This document shows, piece after piece, positions 17,975-26,889 of a DNA stretch of 64,000 bases. A model generated the notes under the pieces. That model did not search any database. It was not told the DNA's origin and saw only the letters and a program-made list of their open reading frames with translations. Numbering within the stretch: position 1 is the stretch's first letter; every line of letters starts with the position of its first letter. The DNA lies in NCBI GenBank assembly GCA_012517935.1, contig JAAYUA010000119.1:1-64000 (forward strand), written 5' to 3'. Source of the DNA: Acetobacter sp. GTDB lineage: Bacteria > Pseudomonadota > Alphaproteobacteria > Acetobacterales > Acetobacteraceae. The position numbers and the translations under genes are program-made.

Positions 17975-18979
17975 TCAGAGAAGGTCTCGCAAAAAGGGCA
18001 GCAGGGGTTCATCGGCGGCGGGCATGGGATAGTTCGCAAGTTCATCAGCCGTTGCCCAGGCCAGAGCCTGTCCTTCCCGTCCGGTTGGGGTGCCATTCCA
18101 CTTTCTACAGACAAAAAGCGGCATGAGCAGGTCAAATGTTTCATAGCTGTGTGATGCGAACGTAAGGGGGGCGAGACACGCTGGCGTTACGTCAATGCCC
18201 AGCTCTTCGCGAAGCTCACGCACAAGAGCCTCTTTCGGGGTTTCTCCCGGTTCGATCTTTCCGCCGGGAAACTCCCAGAGACCAGCAAGCGATTTGCCTT
18301 CAGGACGACGGGCGAGCAGGACACGGAAATCAGTATCGATCAGGGCGACGGCCACGACCAGAAGCAGACGACGTTCATGTCGGGTTGTAATGGTAATCCT
18401 GTTGTCCTCTTCTACTGTTCCCGGATGGAGATCGTTTCGTGTTATCTCGAAGTGGAGAACGGGTGCGTTGCCTCCACGGGCCAGAAAATATTCCTCCCCG
18501 GTGCCTGTCTGTCGAAATCCGTTATACGTGAGAACGGCTGACGAGGCTGGATTGTCGGTTGCGGCGACGGCAGTGATGCAGGTGACGTCCGGAGTTTCGA
18601 AAATCTGCCGGATGACTGCGTGCACGCATCTGCGCGCAATGCCTTTTCCCCAATATGCACGCCCCAGCCAGTAGCCCAGACGTGCATGTCTTTCCCTGTT
18701 TCCTGTGCGTGTGAAGGTAAGACCAATGCATCCGATCAGAGTGTTTTCGGAATTGAGAATGGCGAGATGGATCGCGTCACCATTGCTTGCCTGCCTGATT
18801 GTGTCGGCAACCCATTCCTGCACTTTTTCTTCAGGATAAGGGAAGGGCAGGCGGCTGAGCATGCGCACGACGCTCCAGTCATTCACCAGCCGGTGAATGA
18901 CTTCGGAATCGGTATTGGCAAGAGGACGAAGCGTGAAGCCTGTGGGGATCACGCTTTCCGTAACGGTGTTTTCAGACAT
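17975..18979 (-). CDS. GNAT acetyltransferase / NUDIX pyrophosphohydrolase fusion
   Basis: A two-domain protein of 334 aa. Residues 10-185 are a RimJ/RimL-type GNAT N-acetyltransferase, with LGYWLGRAYWGKGIA at 101-115 as the acetyl-CoA-binding motif. Residues 203-334 are a MutT-like NUDIX hydrolase with a complete Nudix box at 240-262 (G-x5-E-x7-REL-x-EE-x-GI). MutT proteins hydrolyse oxidised nucleotides such as 8-oxo-dGTP; which substrate this one uses is unknown. The ATG at 18979 lies 4 bases after the Rieske gene stop, so the two are probably translated from one mRNA. Both catalytic motifs look intact. Confidence 0.88.
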   Translation of the reverse strand: MSENTVTESVIPTGFTLRPLANTDSEVIHRLVNDWSVVRMLSRLPFPYPEEKVQEWVADTIRQASNGDAIHLAILNSENTLIGCIGLTFTRTGNRERHARLGYWLGRAYWGKGIARRCVHAVIRQIFETPDVTCITAVAATDNPASSAVLTYNGFRQTGTGEEYFLARGGNAPVLHFEITRNDLHPGTVEEDNRITITTRHERRLLLVVAVALIDTDFRVLLARRPEGKSLAGLWEFPGGKIEPGETPKEALVRELREELGIDVTPACLAPLTFASHSYETFDLLMPLFVCRKWNGTPTGREGQALAWATADELANYPMPAADEPLLPFLRDLL

Positions 18980-18983
18980 GACT

Positions 18984-20078
18984 TCATGACGCGGTTGGGT
19001 TTTCGTCCGGCTTGATACCACATTCGGCCAGAAGAGCGCGCAGGGTGTTGATGACCGGGAAGACTTCCTGATTATGATCGCCTCCCAGCTCGTTCCATGC
19101 CTGTTGCTCCAGAGTGACGATTTCACGATCTTCGGCGAAGATACGATTTGTGAATGCCACGAGAAGGGGCCAAGCTGCCTCGAGCAGGCCGGGGACTTTC
19201 AGCCGTTTGACTGACAGAAGACCAAAGGTCCTGTTGGTCAACTGGTCCTTGTCCTGCGGGGTGTAAGCGATGAAAAGATCCATGACTGGATCCTCGTCAC
19301 CTGTCTGAATGCGGAGCGTCTGATAGGGGTATTCGGTTCGGACGGTCATGACATCGCGATCAGCGAACTTGTCGGAAGCATCGCGTCGCTCGCCGAAGAT
19401 GAGAGCTTCACCCCAGGGCTGTTTTCCGCCTGTGCGGGCGAAGGAATATCGGGCCTCAACCATACCGGGTTCGCGCTTCTGCCCGAGGAAGCGGGGACGC
19501 ATTTCCCCCATCTGTTTCATGTGCATGAACTGATGGTTCATATCCATCAGGTTTTCATGCATGAAGCTGTAGTGACATGGAATCTGATGGCCGAATTTCC
19601 GTGTCTTATATTTTGGATCGGAAAGTCTTGCCAATGCTGGCGGCAGCGTGACCTGATCTGCGCGTTCCGGATCTCCGGGGAAAATGAAGATCATCCCATC
19701 CTGTTCGCGGCAGGGATAGGTGCGGACACCATTCGGCAATTTGCCCTTGCCCAGATAGGGAACATCAATGCATCGACCGGAGCGGCCATAGGCCCAGCCG
19801 TGGTAGCAGCATTGGACGGATTGCCCTTTGACACGTCCTTTGCTGAGAGGAACCTGACGATGTGCACAGCGATCTTCCAGAGCGAAGACGTTTCCGGTTT
19901 CTGGTCGAATCAGGGCGATGGGCTTGTCGGCATAGCGCGTGCCGATGGTTTTCCCGGCTTTCAGTTCGTGTGACCACGCGACCGGGTACCAGAAATCTGG
20001 ATTGCAGTGAATCCTGCGAAGATCGGTTTCTGAATTTCGGGGAGTTTCAGAAGCGGTTTCGAATGACTGACTCATCAT
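18984..20078 (-). CDS. Rieske non-haem iron oxygenase, alpha subunit type
   Basis: A 364-aa aromatic ring-hydroxylating or demethylating oxygenase, similar in layout to VanA-type enzymes. The Rieske [2Fe-2S] ligands are C71-x-H73 and C90-x2-H93. The mononuclear iron site is in ENLMDMNHQFMH (N176, D179, H182, H186). The spacing between the two histidines is three residues rather than the usual four, which is unusual. No reductase or ferredoxin gene is adjacent, so the electron source must be elsewhere. The start is one of two tandem ATG codons after GAGGT. It lies 96 bases downstream of the ridA-like gene, across a possible terminator. Confidence 0.85.
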   Translation of the reverse strand: MMSQSFETASETPRNSETDLRRIHCNPDFWYPVAWSHELKAGKTIGTRYADKPIALIRPETGNVFALEDRCAHRQVPLSKGRVKGQSVQCCYHGWAYGRSGRCIDVPYLGKGKLPNGVRTYPCREQDGMIFIFPGDPERADQVTLPPALARLSDPKYKTRKFGHQIPCHYSFMHENLMDMNHQFMHMKQMGEMRPRFLGQKREPGMVEARYSFARTGGKQPWGEALIFGERRDASDKFADRDVMTVRTEYPYQTLRIQTGDEDPVMDLFIAYTPQDKDQLTNRTFGLLSVKRLKVPGLLEAAWPLLVAFTNRIFAEDREIVTLEQQAWNELGGDHNQEVFPVINTLRALLAECGIKPDENPTAS

Positions 20079-20107
20079 ACCTCATTTCTTCTGCTCCGCT
20101 GGAGAAA

Positions 20108-20148
20108 TTGCCGCCTGGAAGCAGATGGATCATAACACCAGGCAGCAA
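20108..20148 (-). terminator. hairpin between ridA-like and Rieske genes
   Basis: On the minus strand TTGCTGCCTGG (20148-20138) pairs with CCAGGCGGCAA (20118-20108), 11 bp with one U-G wobble and a 19-base loop, followed by TTTCTCC. It may end or attenuate the amine-oxidase operon before the Rieske gene. Confidence 0.5.
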
Positions 20149-20174
20149 TTGCGAAAGGTCAGAAATAGAGGGGG

Positions 20175-20678
20175 TTAGTGAGCGGCCGGGCGAACTGCGG
20201 TAACTTCGATTTCAACCAGAAGTCCCGGACCAGCGAGGTGAGAGACTTCGAAGGCTGAACGCGCAGGAAGGTTGGGCTGGTCCTTCGTGCCGAAGAATTC
20301 CTTGTAGGCACGCATCATACCAGCGAAATCCAGGTTTCCGGTTTTTGGATCGGCTACCATGTAGATATGCATTTTGACGACATCCGACATGGACAGATGC
20401 ATGGAACCCAGCGTGTCACGGATATTGGTGAGTGTGCCACGGGTTTGCGCTTCGGTGTCTCCGAAAGAGCCTTTGGCGACAGGCTTGCCGTCTGCGTTGA
20501 TGCCGGGGGAGGCCGTTCCGCTCAGATAGACGGTGGACATGCCAGCGGGGACTTCAACGGCCTGTGCAATCGGGAAGGTGCTGCCGGGTTTCTGGTAGCG
20601 GATCACACCTTCTGCCGAGGCGGATGAGGCTGCCAAGGTCAGGCCTGCGATGGCGGCCAATGCTGTGATTGTGCGCAT
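20175..20678 (-). CDS. exported RidA family (YjgF/UK114) protein
   Basis: A 167-aa RidA-family protein with a signal peptide (residues 1-22, ending SASA), which is uncommon because typical RidA proteins are about 130 aa and cytosolic. RidA hydrolyses reactive imines to carbonyl and ammonia. The key arginine is kept (R140 in LPARSAFEV), and an acidic residue lies in VEIEV (156-158), so imine deaminase activity is plausible. It is the third gene after the flavin amine oxidase and cytochrome c, 3 bases after the cytochrome stop. This context suggests it removes imines made in the periplasm. Confidence 0.88.
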   Translation of the reverse strand: MRTITALAAIAGLTLAASSASAEGVIRYQKPGSTFPIAQAVEVPAGMSTVYLSGTASPGINADGKPVAKGSFGDTEAQTRGTLTNIRDTLGSMHLSMSDVVKMHIYMVADPKTGNLDFAGMMRAYKEFFGTKDQPNLPARSAFEVSHLAGPGLLVEIEVTAVRPAAH

Positions 20679-20681
20679 GTG

Positions 20682-21107
20682 TCAGTTATCTTCCATGGTG
20701 ATTGTCGGCTTCATGGCGGCTACCTCTTCAGGTGTGACCTTGCCGGGGAAGTGGTTGCCGAAGCTTGAGCGGATATAGTTGATGACATCGGCGATCTGCT
20801 TGTCACTCAGCATTCCTGAGAACCAGGGCATGTCGCCGTGGCCATTCAGAACGATATAGATCGGATAGCCGGTATTGAGCAGTTTCTGATCGCCGGCGAA
20901 TGCGGGAAATCCCGCACCGGCACCCATGGCGCCCTTGCCGTCGGGCATATGACAGCCCTGACAGACATGCTGATAAACCTGCTGACCGGTTGTCAGGGGG
21001 CCGAGCGACCCGACGACAGCAGTGGCTGTGTCGGCGTGGGCGGGCGTTACTGAGGCTGCGGCGATGAAGCCTGCCATAACGGCAGGCAGGAGGAAAAGGC
21101 GACGCAT
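20682..21107 (-). CDS. periplasmic c-type cytochrome
   Basis: A 141-aa mono-haem cytochrome c. A signal peptide (about 1-25, ending AHA) precedes the haem motif CQGCH at residues 49-53. The likely axial methionine is in the GDMPWFSGML segment near residue 97. The fold matches class I cytochromes found as partners or subunits of periplasmic dehydrogenases. Its ATG overlaps the stop of the flavin oxidase gene by one base (TGATG), a sign of translational coupling. It is therefore a strong candidate electron acceptor for that enzyme. A start 26 codons upstream would be antisense-free but inside the oxidase gene and is rejected. Confidence 0.92.
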   Translation of the reverse strand: MRRLFLLPAVMAGFIAAASVTPAHADTATAVVGSLGPLTTGQQVYQHVCQGCHMPDGKGAMGAGAGFPAFAGDQKLLNTGYPIYIVLNGHGDMPWFSGMLSDKQIADVINYIRSSFGNHFPGKVTPEEVAAMKPTITMEDN

Positions 21108-22708
21108 CAAGCGGCTCCCATAGCGCGTTTGTGCAGACGACTGATGGCGTCCAGAGATGACAGAATCGCACCTTCCTGCCAGCAACCAATATAGGAAGCG
21201 TGTTCGCCGGCAAGAACGATGCGGTTATCGATGGCGACGAGGTCTTTGTAATGCGCCTTGCGTGCCTGTTCAGACCACATGGAGCAGCATCCGAGCGTCC
21301 ATGGCATGCGGCTCCAGGCGAGGCTGACGCCGTTCGAAAATTCCTTGCGATATTGCGCGTGAATTTTCTGCCCCTGCTTCAGTGCGTTTTCGATACGCTC
21401 CTGAGGTGTCATGCCCGCGAAGTCGTAGGCTGCTGGACCGAACATATAGCCACCCAGAAGAACGGCGGGTCCTTTGGTGAAGGTGCCGGCGGATGGGTAC
21501 GATATCTGGCTGATCTGCTGGTCCGTGAAGCTGATGCCACCGTAAATCTGCTCGTCTTCTTCCCAGAAGCGGCGCTTGAATTCGAGGCCGAGCTTGACGG
21601 ATGAGGCATAAGGAACTGCGGCAATAGCCGCTTTCATCGGGCCGCTGACCTGAATGTCGAGCTGTGACAGGATAGGAAGCGGAATGGTGCAGACGCAGTA
21701 ATCGGCTTCCGTCGTCTGGGCGGCGCCGCCATTGGCCATGTCATTCCACTGGATCTGTACGCCCTGATCATTCTGATGAATGGCGGAGACCTTGGCGTTA
21801 AGGCGCACGATATCGTGGACCTGACGCATGAAGCCCTTGCCGATATTGTCCATGCCGCCAACGGGCTGGAACATCGTTGTCTGCATGTCCAGACGCTCGA
21901 AGAACGAAATGTCGTTCCACGCGTGGGCTTTCAGGATTTCGCTGCGAGGGAACACATCGGAATAGGTGGGCGCGCCGGTCATGCCGCCACCCTGAGGTTT
22001 GTCGAAGCCGCGACGGAGTGAACTGCTTGCGCCTTTTGCCCACTTCCCCTCGGCGTTCAGCCCGCCCCATGCACGCATGGCTGATGCCATCTGTGCCAGT
22101 TCGTCAGGGGTCATGGCATCATCCAGCTTGTGCTGGTCGATCGATTTGGCAATCAGTTCGGCGGTGTAGCCGAAGAAGTCGGATGCATATTCGCGATAGC
22201 GAACCGGCTTGCCATCGAAAGCATTGGAAGAATGCACGTAGGCATTGTGGTTGAGCTGGAGGAACGGCTCAAGAGCAACGCCGAACTGCTGGCAATAATG
22301 CAGAAGGCCCTGATGGTGATAGGGAATGCGCCATGGGCCAGGATTGATGTAGTTGCCCGGTGCGAAATTGACTTTCTGTGTGGCTCCCCCCAGTTCCGTC
22401 AGGGTATCGCCACCACGCAGGGAGATATTACGACCGCCGCCACGGTTCTGGAATTCAAGAACCTGGACCGTATATCCGGCTTTTCGCAGTTCATAGGCAG
22501 CCAGGAGTCCGGCGAGTCCTGCGCCGAGAACGACGATGCGTGTTCCTTTTTTCGCACCGCTGAGATTGGGTGGACCTGTGAAGTCCGTTCCCATGGCGTG
22601 GCCGAGGGATGTCATGGCCTGATACAGGCCGGCACTGCCGGCGAGTACACCAATCCGTGTCAGCATCTGACGGCGAGTAGGCGCCTGACGCTGGGTCTCG
22701 TCTGTCAT
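21107..22708 (-). CDS. Tat-exported flavin monoamine oxidase family enzyme
   Basis: A 533-aa FAD enzyme of the amine oxidase family (monoamine / L-amino acid oxidase type). A twin-arginine signal (R12-R13 in TRRQMLTRIG) and hydrophobic stretch predict export of the folded holoenzyme by Tat. The FAD-binding LGAGLAGLLAAYEL is at 61-74 and the C-terminal FAD motif (LAGEHASYIGCWQEGA) near 500. Members oxidise amines or amino acids to imines. The coupled cytochrome c gene suggests it works as a dehydrogenase, as shown for nicotine oxidoreductase of Pseudomonas, rather than using oxygen. The substrate cannot be told. It heads the operon. Confidence 0.9.
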   Translation of the reverse strand: MTDETQRQAPTRRQMLTRIGVLAGSAGLYQAMTSLGHAMGTDFTGPPNLSGAKKGTRIVVLGAGLAGLLAAYELRKAGYTVQVLEFQNRGGGRNISLRGGDTLTELGGATQKVNFAPGNYINPGPWRIPYHHQGLLHYCQQFGVALEPFLQLNHNAYVHSSNAFDGKPVRYREYASDFFGYTAELIAKSIDQHKLDDAMTPDELAQMASAMRAWGGLNAEGKWAKGASSSLRRGFDKPQGGGMTGAPTYSDVFPRSEILKAHAWNDISFFERLDMQTTMFQPVGGMDNIGKGFMRQVHDIVRLNAKVSAIHQNDQGVQIQWNDMANGGAAQTTEADYCVCTIPLPILSQLDIQVSGPMKAAIAAVPYASSVKLGLEFKRRFWEEDEQIYGGISFTDQQISQISYPSAGTFTKGPAVLLGGYMFGPAAYDFAGMTPQERIENALKQGQKIHAQYRKEFSNGVSLAWSRMPWTLGCCSMWSEQARKAHYKDLVAIDNRIVLAGEHASYIGCWQEGAILSSLDAISRLHKRAMGAA

Positions 22709-22860
22709 TAAGAAAATCCTGGCTCTGAAGATGTTATTTTATACGGTGCGACGTCAATCCGTTACCTACATGGATCAAACGGATGTTGCAACATTCTGGC
22801 CTTTCGCAAAATCGCAGCGCACAACAAAACCAAGCCTGACAGGTGATTGGTGAGGCTAAA

Positions 22861-24108
22861 TTATTTTTCAGAATCTGGCAGTCGTTGCCTGAGCGTTGCG
22901 CATATAACCATAAGTGTGGCGCCAAGCCCCATTCCAAACATCATGGGAATGAGTGAATTGCTGGCCAGCCAACCCATGAGACCTCCGCTGACGGCTCCAA
23001 AGGCAAATTGCAGCGTTCCCAGAAGAGCGGATGCGCTGCCCGCGTGCGAGCCGTGGTGGTGGAATGCCAGTACGGAGGCATTTGCGCCGACAAACCCCAG
23101 AGAGGCAGTGCAGCCGGTGATGATCAGACAGATGATGAGAGGGTTGCTGGCGGTGATGATGTGAAATGTTGCCAGAAACAGCCCGAGAGAAGCTGTGCTG
23201 AAGCAGACCGTAATGCCGGCGATCATCAGGCGCGAGATTTCAAAGCGGTGAATCAGATGACCGCTGATCTGGTTTGCCAGAATGAAGCAGGCCGCATTGA
23301 CGCCGAAAAATAGAGCAAAGCTGCTTGGGGTGAAATGCAGCATCTGCTCGAAAACAATCGGCGCGGCACCGATATAGGCAAACGTGACAAATGTTCCGGC
23401 GCTTGAGATCAGGGCGCACAGCAGGAAGTTGGGTTCCCGAAGGATACGGGCATAGCGAACGATGATTGCCGTCGGATCAAGAGGATTGCGTCGGGAAATA
23501 GGGAGGGTATCCGGCAGGATGAAGCTGGATATGATGATGCTGCATAATCCGTAGATTGTGGCGATCCAGAAAATCCAGCGCCATGAGCCAAACATCAGCA
23601 CCGCTCCGCCAAGGGACGGGGCCAGGACGGGCGCAACACCGAAGATCAGCATCAATTGCGTCATGATGCGTGCTCCGGCCCTGCCGGTGGCCACATCGCG
23701 CACGATGGCGCGTGGAATCACGGCTCCGACGGCGCCGCCAATTCCGGCCAGAAAGCGGAAAAAGCAGAACGAATAAAAATCGGAGGTCATCGCGCAACCG
23801 GCTGATGCCAATGTGTAGATCATCATTCCGATCAGGAGAGGCTGACGGCGTCCGAAACGGTCGGATAGAGGTCCTGAGCAGAACTGTCCAAGAGAAAGGC
23901 CGATAAACCATGTTGCCAGCGTCATCTGCGCCGAACCGTTTCCGGAACCCAGACTTTGCTCTATCGCCGGGAAGGCCGGCAGATACATATCGGTTGAAAC
24001 GGGACCGATAGCGGTGAGCAGCCCCAGAAGTGCAACGATGTTGTAGGACAGAGTGTCGGGGCTGGAGGAGGGTGCGCTGTCAGAAGATGCGTGCGTTGAG
24101 GAGGGCAT
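22861..24108 (-). CDS. Bcr/CflA family drug efflux MFS transporter
   Basis: A 415-aa major facilitator with 12 predicted membrane segments. The Bcr/CflA family signature is clear: GPVSTDMYLPAFP in helix 1, GQFCSGPLSDRFGRR at the loop between helices 2 and 3, and the FFRFLAGIGGAVGAVIPRAIVRD region in helices 4-5. These are proton-driven exporters for bicyclomycin, chloramphenicol, sulfonamides or cysteine. The actual substrate is not clear. It lies 152 bases upstream of the amine oxidase operon on the same strand; a weak hairpin (AGCCT/AGGCT near 22833-22856) past its stop may separate them. Confidence 0.9.
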   Translation of the reverse strand: MPSSTHASSDSAPSSSPDTLSYNIVALLGLLTAIGPVSTDMYLPAFPAIEQSLGSGNGSAQMTLATWFIGLSLGQFCSGPLSDRFGRRQPLLIGMMIYTLASAGCAMTSDFYSFCFFRFLAGIGGAVGAVIPRAIVRDVATGRAGARIMTQLMLIFGVAPVLAPSLGGAVLMFGSWRWIFWIATIYGLCSIIISSFILPDTLPISRRNPLDPTAIIVRYARILREPNFLLCALISSAGTFVTFAYIGAAPIVFEQMLHFTPSSFALFFGVNAACFILANQISGHLIHRFEISRLMIAGITVCFSTASLGLFLATFHIITASNPLIICLIITGCTASLGFVGANASVLAFHHHGSHAGSASALLGTLQFAFGAVSGGLMGWLASNSLIPMMFGMGLGATLMVICATLRQRLPDSEK

Positions 24109-24212
24109 AGGAAATCCATCGCCGCTCTGGCGAGAAAAGAAGAGAACAATGATGTGTCCGGCAAAGCCTGTCAGCCCATAATTTTGCAGGGCGGACCTGC
24201 CGGGAATGGTTG

Positions 24213-26105
24213 TCAGGCAAGGGATGAAGCGTCTTCCAGTTCCTCTTGAGCCTCAAGCCAGATTTCCTCGGCGCTTGCCAGTTCCTTGCCCAGAACGGAC
24301 AATCGCATGGTGAGTTCTGTCAATTCCGCGGCCTTGCCATCGCTGTAAAGTTCCGGATCTGCCATACGCACTTCAATCTTTTCCCGCTCTGCCGTGAGCT
24401 TCGCTATCCTTGCTTCAGTGTCGCGGATTTTCTTGCGGAGTGGGGCCTGATTTTTTCGTGCTTCCGCACGTTCCCGACGCTCTTCCTTCCGGTCTGTGCT
24501 GACCGGGGCGGCTGCCTTGTTCTCCATGCGTGCCGTGCGAGCGCGGTCCGCCAGCCACGTGCGATATTCAGCCATGTCGCCATCGAAAGCCTGAACGCCC
24601 CCGTCCGCGACAAGCCACAGGCGGTCTGCTGTCAGTTCAACAAGGTGAGGATCGTGGCTGATCAGGATCACGGCCCCGGAGAATTCCGAGAGAGCTCGGA
24701 TCAGGGCGTCCTTTGCATCCAGATCCAGATGATTGGTTGGTTCATCAAGGATGAGCATCTGGGGGGCATCCCGTGTGGCGAGTGCCAACAGAAGTCGGGC
24801 TTTTTCACCCCCGGAAAGCTCTGCAACACGGGTTTCGGCTCGCGCGGCGTCAAGGCCAAAACGTGCAAGCTGTGAGCGCACGACCGTTGGAAGTGCTTTT
24901 GGAAGAGCACGGCTCATATGCTCGATGGGCGTTTCGTTCAGAACCAGCTCTTCGGTCTGATGCTGCGCGAAGTAACCAATTTTCAGGCGAGGATTGCGGA
25001 ACATCTGGCCCGAAATGGTGTCGAGACGTCCTGCAATGAGTTTGGCCAGAGTCGATTTGCCGTTTCCGTTGGCTCCAAGCAGGGCAATCCGATCTTCCAT
25101 ATCGATGCGTAGGGAGAGATTGCTCAGAATGGGCTTGCCGTTATAGCCGGTGCTGACGTTATCCAATGTCAGGACAGGCGGTGCCAGCTCTTCTGGAGGC
25201 GGGAAATCGAAGCGGGTTGGTGTGTCTTCGACGACTGATTCAATGACCGGCAGTTTTTCAAGAGCTTTCAGGCGAGCTTGTGCCTGCCGTGCTTTTGTCG
25301 CCTTGGCGCGGAAGCGGTCCACGAAGGATTGCATATGGGCGCGTTGTGTCGCGATTTTTTCAGCGGCACGCGCCTGTTGCAGTGCCTGTTCTGTTCTTAT
25401 GCGGACAAAATTTTCATAACCGCCGGGTGTCAGGCTCAGCTTGCCTTTGTCCAGATGGGCAATGGCATCGACGCAATTATCGAGCAGGCCACGATCATGA
25501 CTGACGATCAGGGCAGCGCCCGAAAAGCGTTTGAGCCATGTTTCAAGCCAGATGGTGGCTTCAAGGTCCAGATGGTTTGTGGGCTCGTCAAGGATCAGCA
25601 GGTCGGGGTTCAGGAAGAGGGCAGTTGCGAGAGAGACGCGCATTCGCCAGCCGCCGGAGAAATCGGAGACCGGGCGCAATTGTGCTGCCGCGTCGAACCC
25701 AAGACCGGCGAGGACAGTCGCAGCGCGTGCCGGAGCGCTGTCTGCGTCGATGGCTGCAAGGCGTTCGTGAATTTCCGCAATACGGAGTGGGTCTGTTGTG
25801 GTTTCGGAGTCGTGGAGGAGGGCGGCCCGTTCGGTATCACCTTCCAGCACAGTATCGATCAGTGATGTCGGGCCAGCCGGTGCTTCCTGCTTCACACGCG
25901 CCATGCGGGCGCGGCTGGCAAGGCGGATTGTGCCGCCATCAGCGTGAATATCGCCCGCAATTGCGGCCAGTAACGTTGATTTTCCTGCGCCGTTTCGTCC
26001 GATCAAGCCAATCTTGCGGCCGGGTTCGATGGACAGATCTGCCTGATCAAGAAGGGTGCGGCCCGCGATACGAAGTGTCAGATCAGAAATGACAAGCAGG
26101 CTCAC
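24213..26105 (-). CDS. ABC-F family ATPase (Uup/YheS-like)
   Basis: A 630-aa protein with two ABC domains and no membrane segments, as in the ABC-F family that acts on ribosomes. Walker A motifs GRNGAGKST (near 37) and GANGNGKST (near 345), signatures DFSGGWRMR and ELSGGEKAR, and two LILDEPTNHLDL Walker B motifs are visible. An inter-domain linker of about 80 residues and a C-terminal Arg/Lys/Glu-rich coiled coil (residues 540-625) suit YheS or Uup-like members. The start is a GTG at 26105. Role: likely rescue of stalled translation or ribosome assembly. It is divergent from ndk. Confidence 0.93.
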   Translation of the reverse strand: MSLLVISDLTLRIAGRTLLDQADLSIEPGRKIGLIGRNGAGKSTLLAAIAGDIHADGGTIRLASRARMARVKQEAPAGPTSLIDTVLEGDTERAALLHDSETTTDPLRIAEIHERLAAIDADSAPARAATVLAGLGFDAAAQLRPVSDFSGGWRMRVSLATALFLNPDLLILDEPTNHLDLEATIWLETWLKRFSGAALIVSHDRGLLDNCVDAIAHLDKGKLSLTPGGYENFVRIRTEQALQQARAAEKIATQRAHMQSFVDRFRAKATKARQAQARLKALEKLPVIESVVEDTPTRFDFPPPEELAPPVLTLDNVSTGYNGKPILSNLSLRIDMEDRIALLGANGNGKSTLAKLIAGRLDTISGQMFRNPRLKIGYFAQHQTEELVLNETPIEHMSRALPKALPTVVRSQLARFGLDAARAETRVAELSGGEKARLLLALATRDAPQMLILDEPTNHLDLDAKDALIRALSEFSGAVILISHDPHLVELTADRLWLVADGGVQAFDGDMAEYRTWLADRARTARMENKAAAPVSTDRKEERRERAEARKNQAPLRKKIRDTEARIAKLTAEREKIEVRMADPELYSDGKAAELTELTMRLSVLGKELASAEEIWLEAQEELEDASSLA

Positions 26106-26241
26106 CTTGGAAAATCCTCTGTTCCGCGCAGGTTTCGGAGCGAGGTACCTACCAGTCTGCGCGATAATGCTCTAGATGGGCGGCCATGCGAAATTGTTAT
26201 TTAATGGTTTCGCGAATTTTTTTCTGTCTGGAGTTGGTCTG

Positions 26242-26664
26242 ATGGCTGTTGAACGTACTCTTTCCATTATCAAGCCCGATGCAACACGTCGCAATCTGAC
26301 GGGCAAGATCAATGCTGTCTTCGAAGACGCAGGTCTGCGCATCGTTGCTCAGAAGCGCGTGCAGCTGACGGAAGCTCAGGCTGGTGCATTCTATGCTGTG
26401 CACAAAGAGCGTCCGTTTTATGGCGAGCTCGTTTCCTTCATGATCTCCGGCCCGGTTGTGCTGCAGGTTCTGGAAGCAGAGAACGCAGTTGCGAAGCATC
26501 GCGACGTTATGGGCGCAACCAACCCGAAGGACGCTGCTCCGGGCACCGTTCGTGCTGAATTTGCCGAGAGCATCGAAGCCAATTCGGTTCACGGTTCTGA
26601 CAGCCTTGAGAATGCTGTGAACGAGATCCGTTTCTTCTTTGCTGAGACCGAAATCGTCGGCTGA
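26242..26664 (+). CDS. ndk: nucleoside diphosphate kinase
   Basis: A 140-aa NDP kinase that balances NTP pools by phosphate transfer from ATP. It starts with [14 protein letters not shown], contains [14 protein letters not shown] and has the catalytic histidine in SVHGSDS near residue 117. The length equals the bacterial enzyme. The ATG at 26242 follows GGAG; 22 upstream in-frame residues are not conserved. A perfect 12-bp hairpin just after the stop marks the end of a single-gene transcript. Confidence 0.97.
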   Translation: MAVERTLSIIKPDATRRNLTGKINAVFEDAGLRIVAQKRVQLTEAQAGAFYAVHKERPFYGELVSFMISGPVVLQVLEAENAVAKHRDVMGATNPKDAAPGTVRAEFAESIEANSVHGSDSLENAVNEIRFFFAETEIVG

Positions 26665-26671
26665 AGAAATG

Positions 26672-26707
26672 GTATGCACTGCGCGGCTTTGAGTCCGCAG
26701 TGCATAC
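26672..26707 (+). terminator. terminator of ndk
   Basis: GTATGCACTGCG (26672-26683) and CGCAGTGCATAC (26696-26707) form a perfect 12-bp stem with a 12-base loop, followed by ATTTTG. It begins 7 bases after the ndk stop codon. Confidence 0.7.
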
Positions 26708-26889
26708 ATTTTGATGGAGATATCGTTTCCCCGATTGTGAGATTATTTCACTAAATAATATAGTACATTATAGATCTGAATATTGTCGTTTTCTGCAGTG
26801 AATTTTATATTCATAAAATTGCATTTTGAGATAGTGTATAAAAACTTCATATTCCCTCGAATGTGTCCGAGGAAAACGGGAACAACATC

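Noticed and set aside
25278..25865. A 195-codon open frame opposite the ABC-F gene
   Set aside because: Antisense to conserved ABC motifs, no homology.
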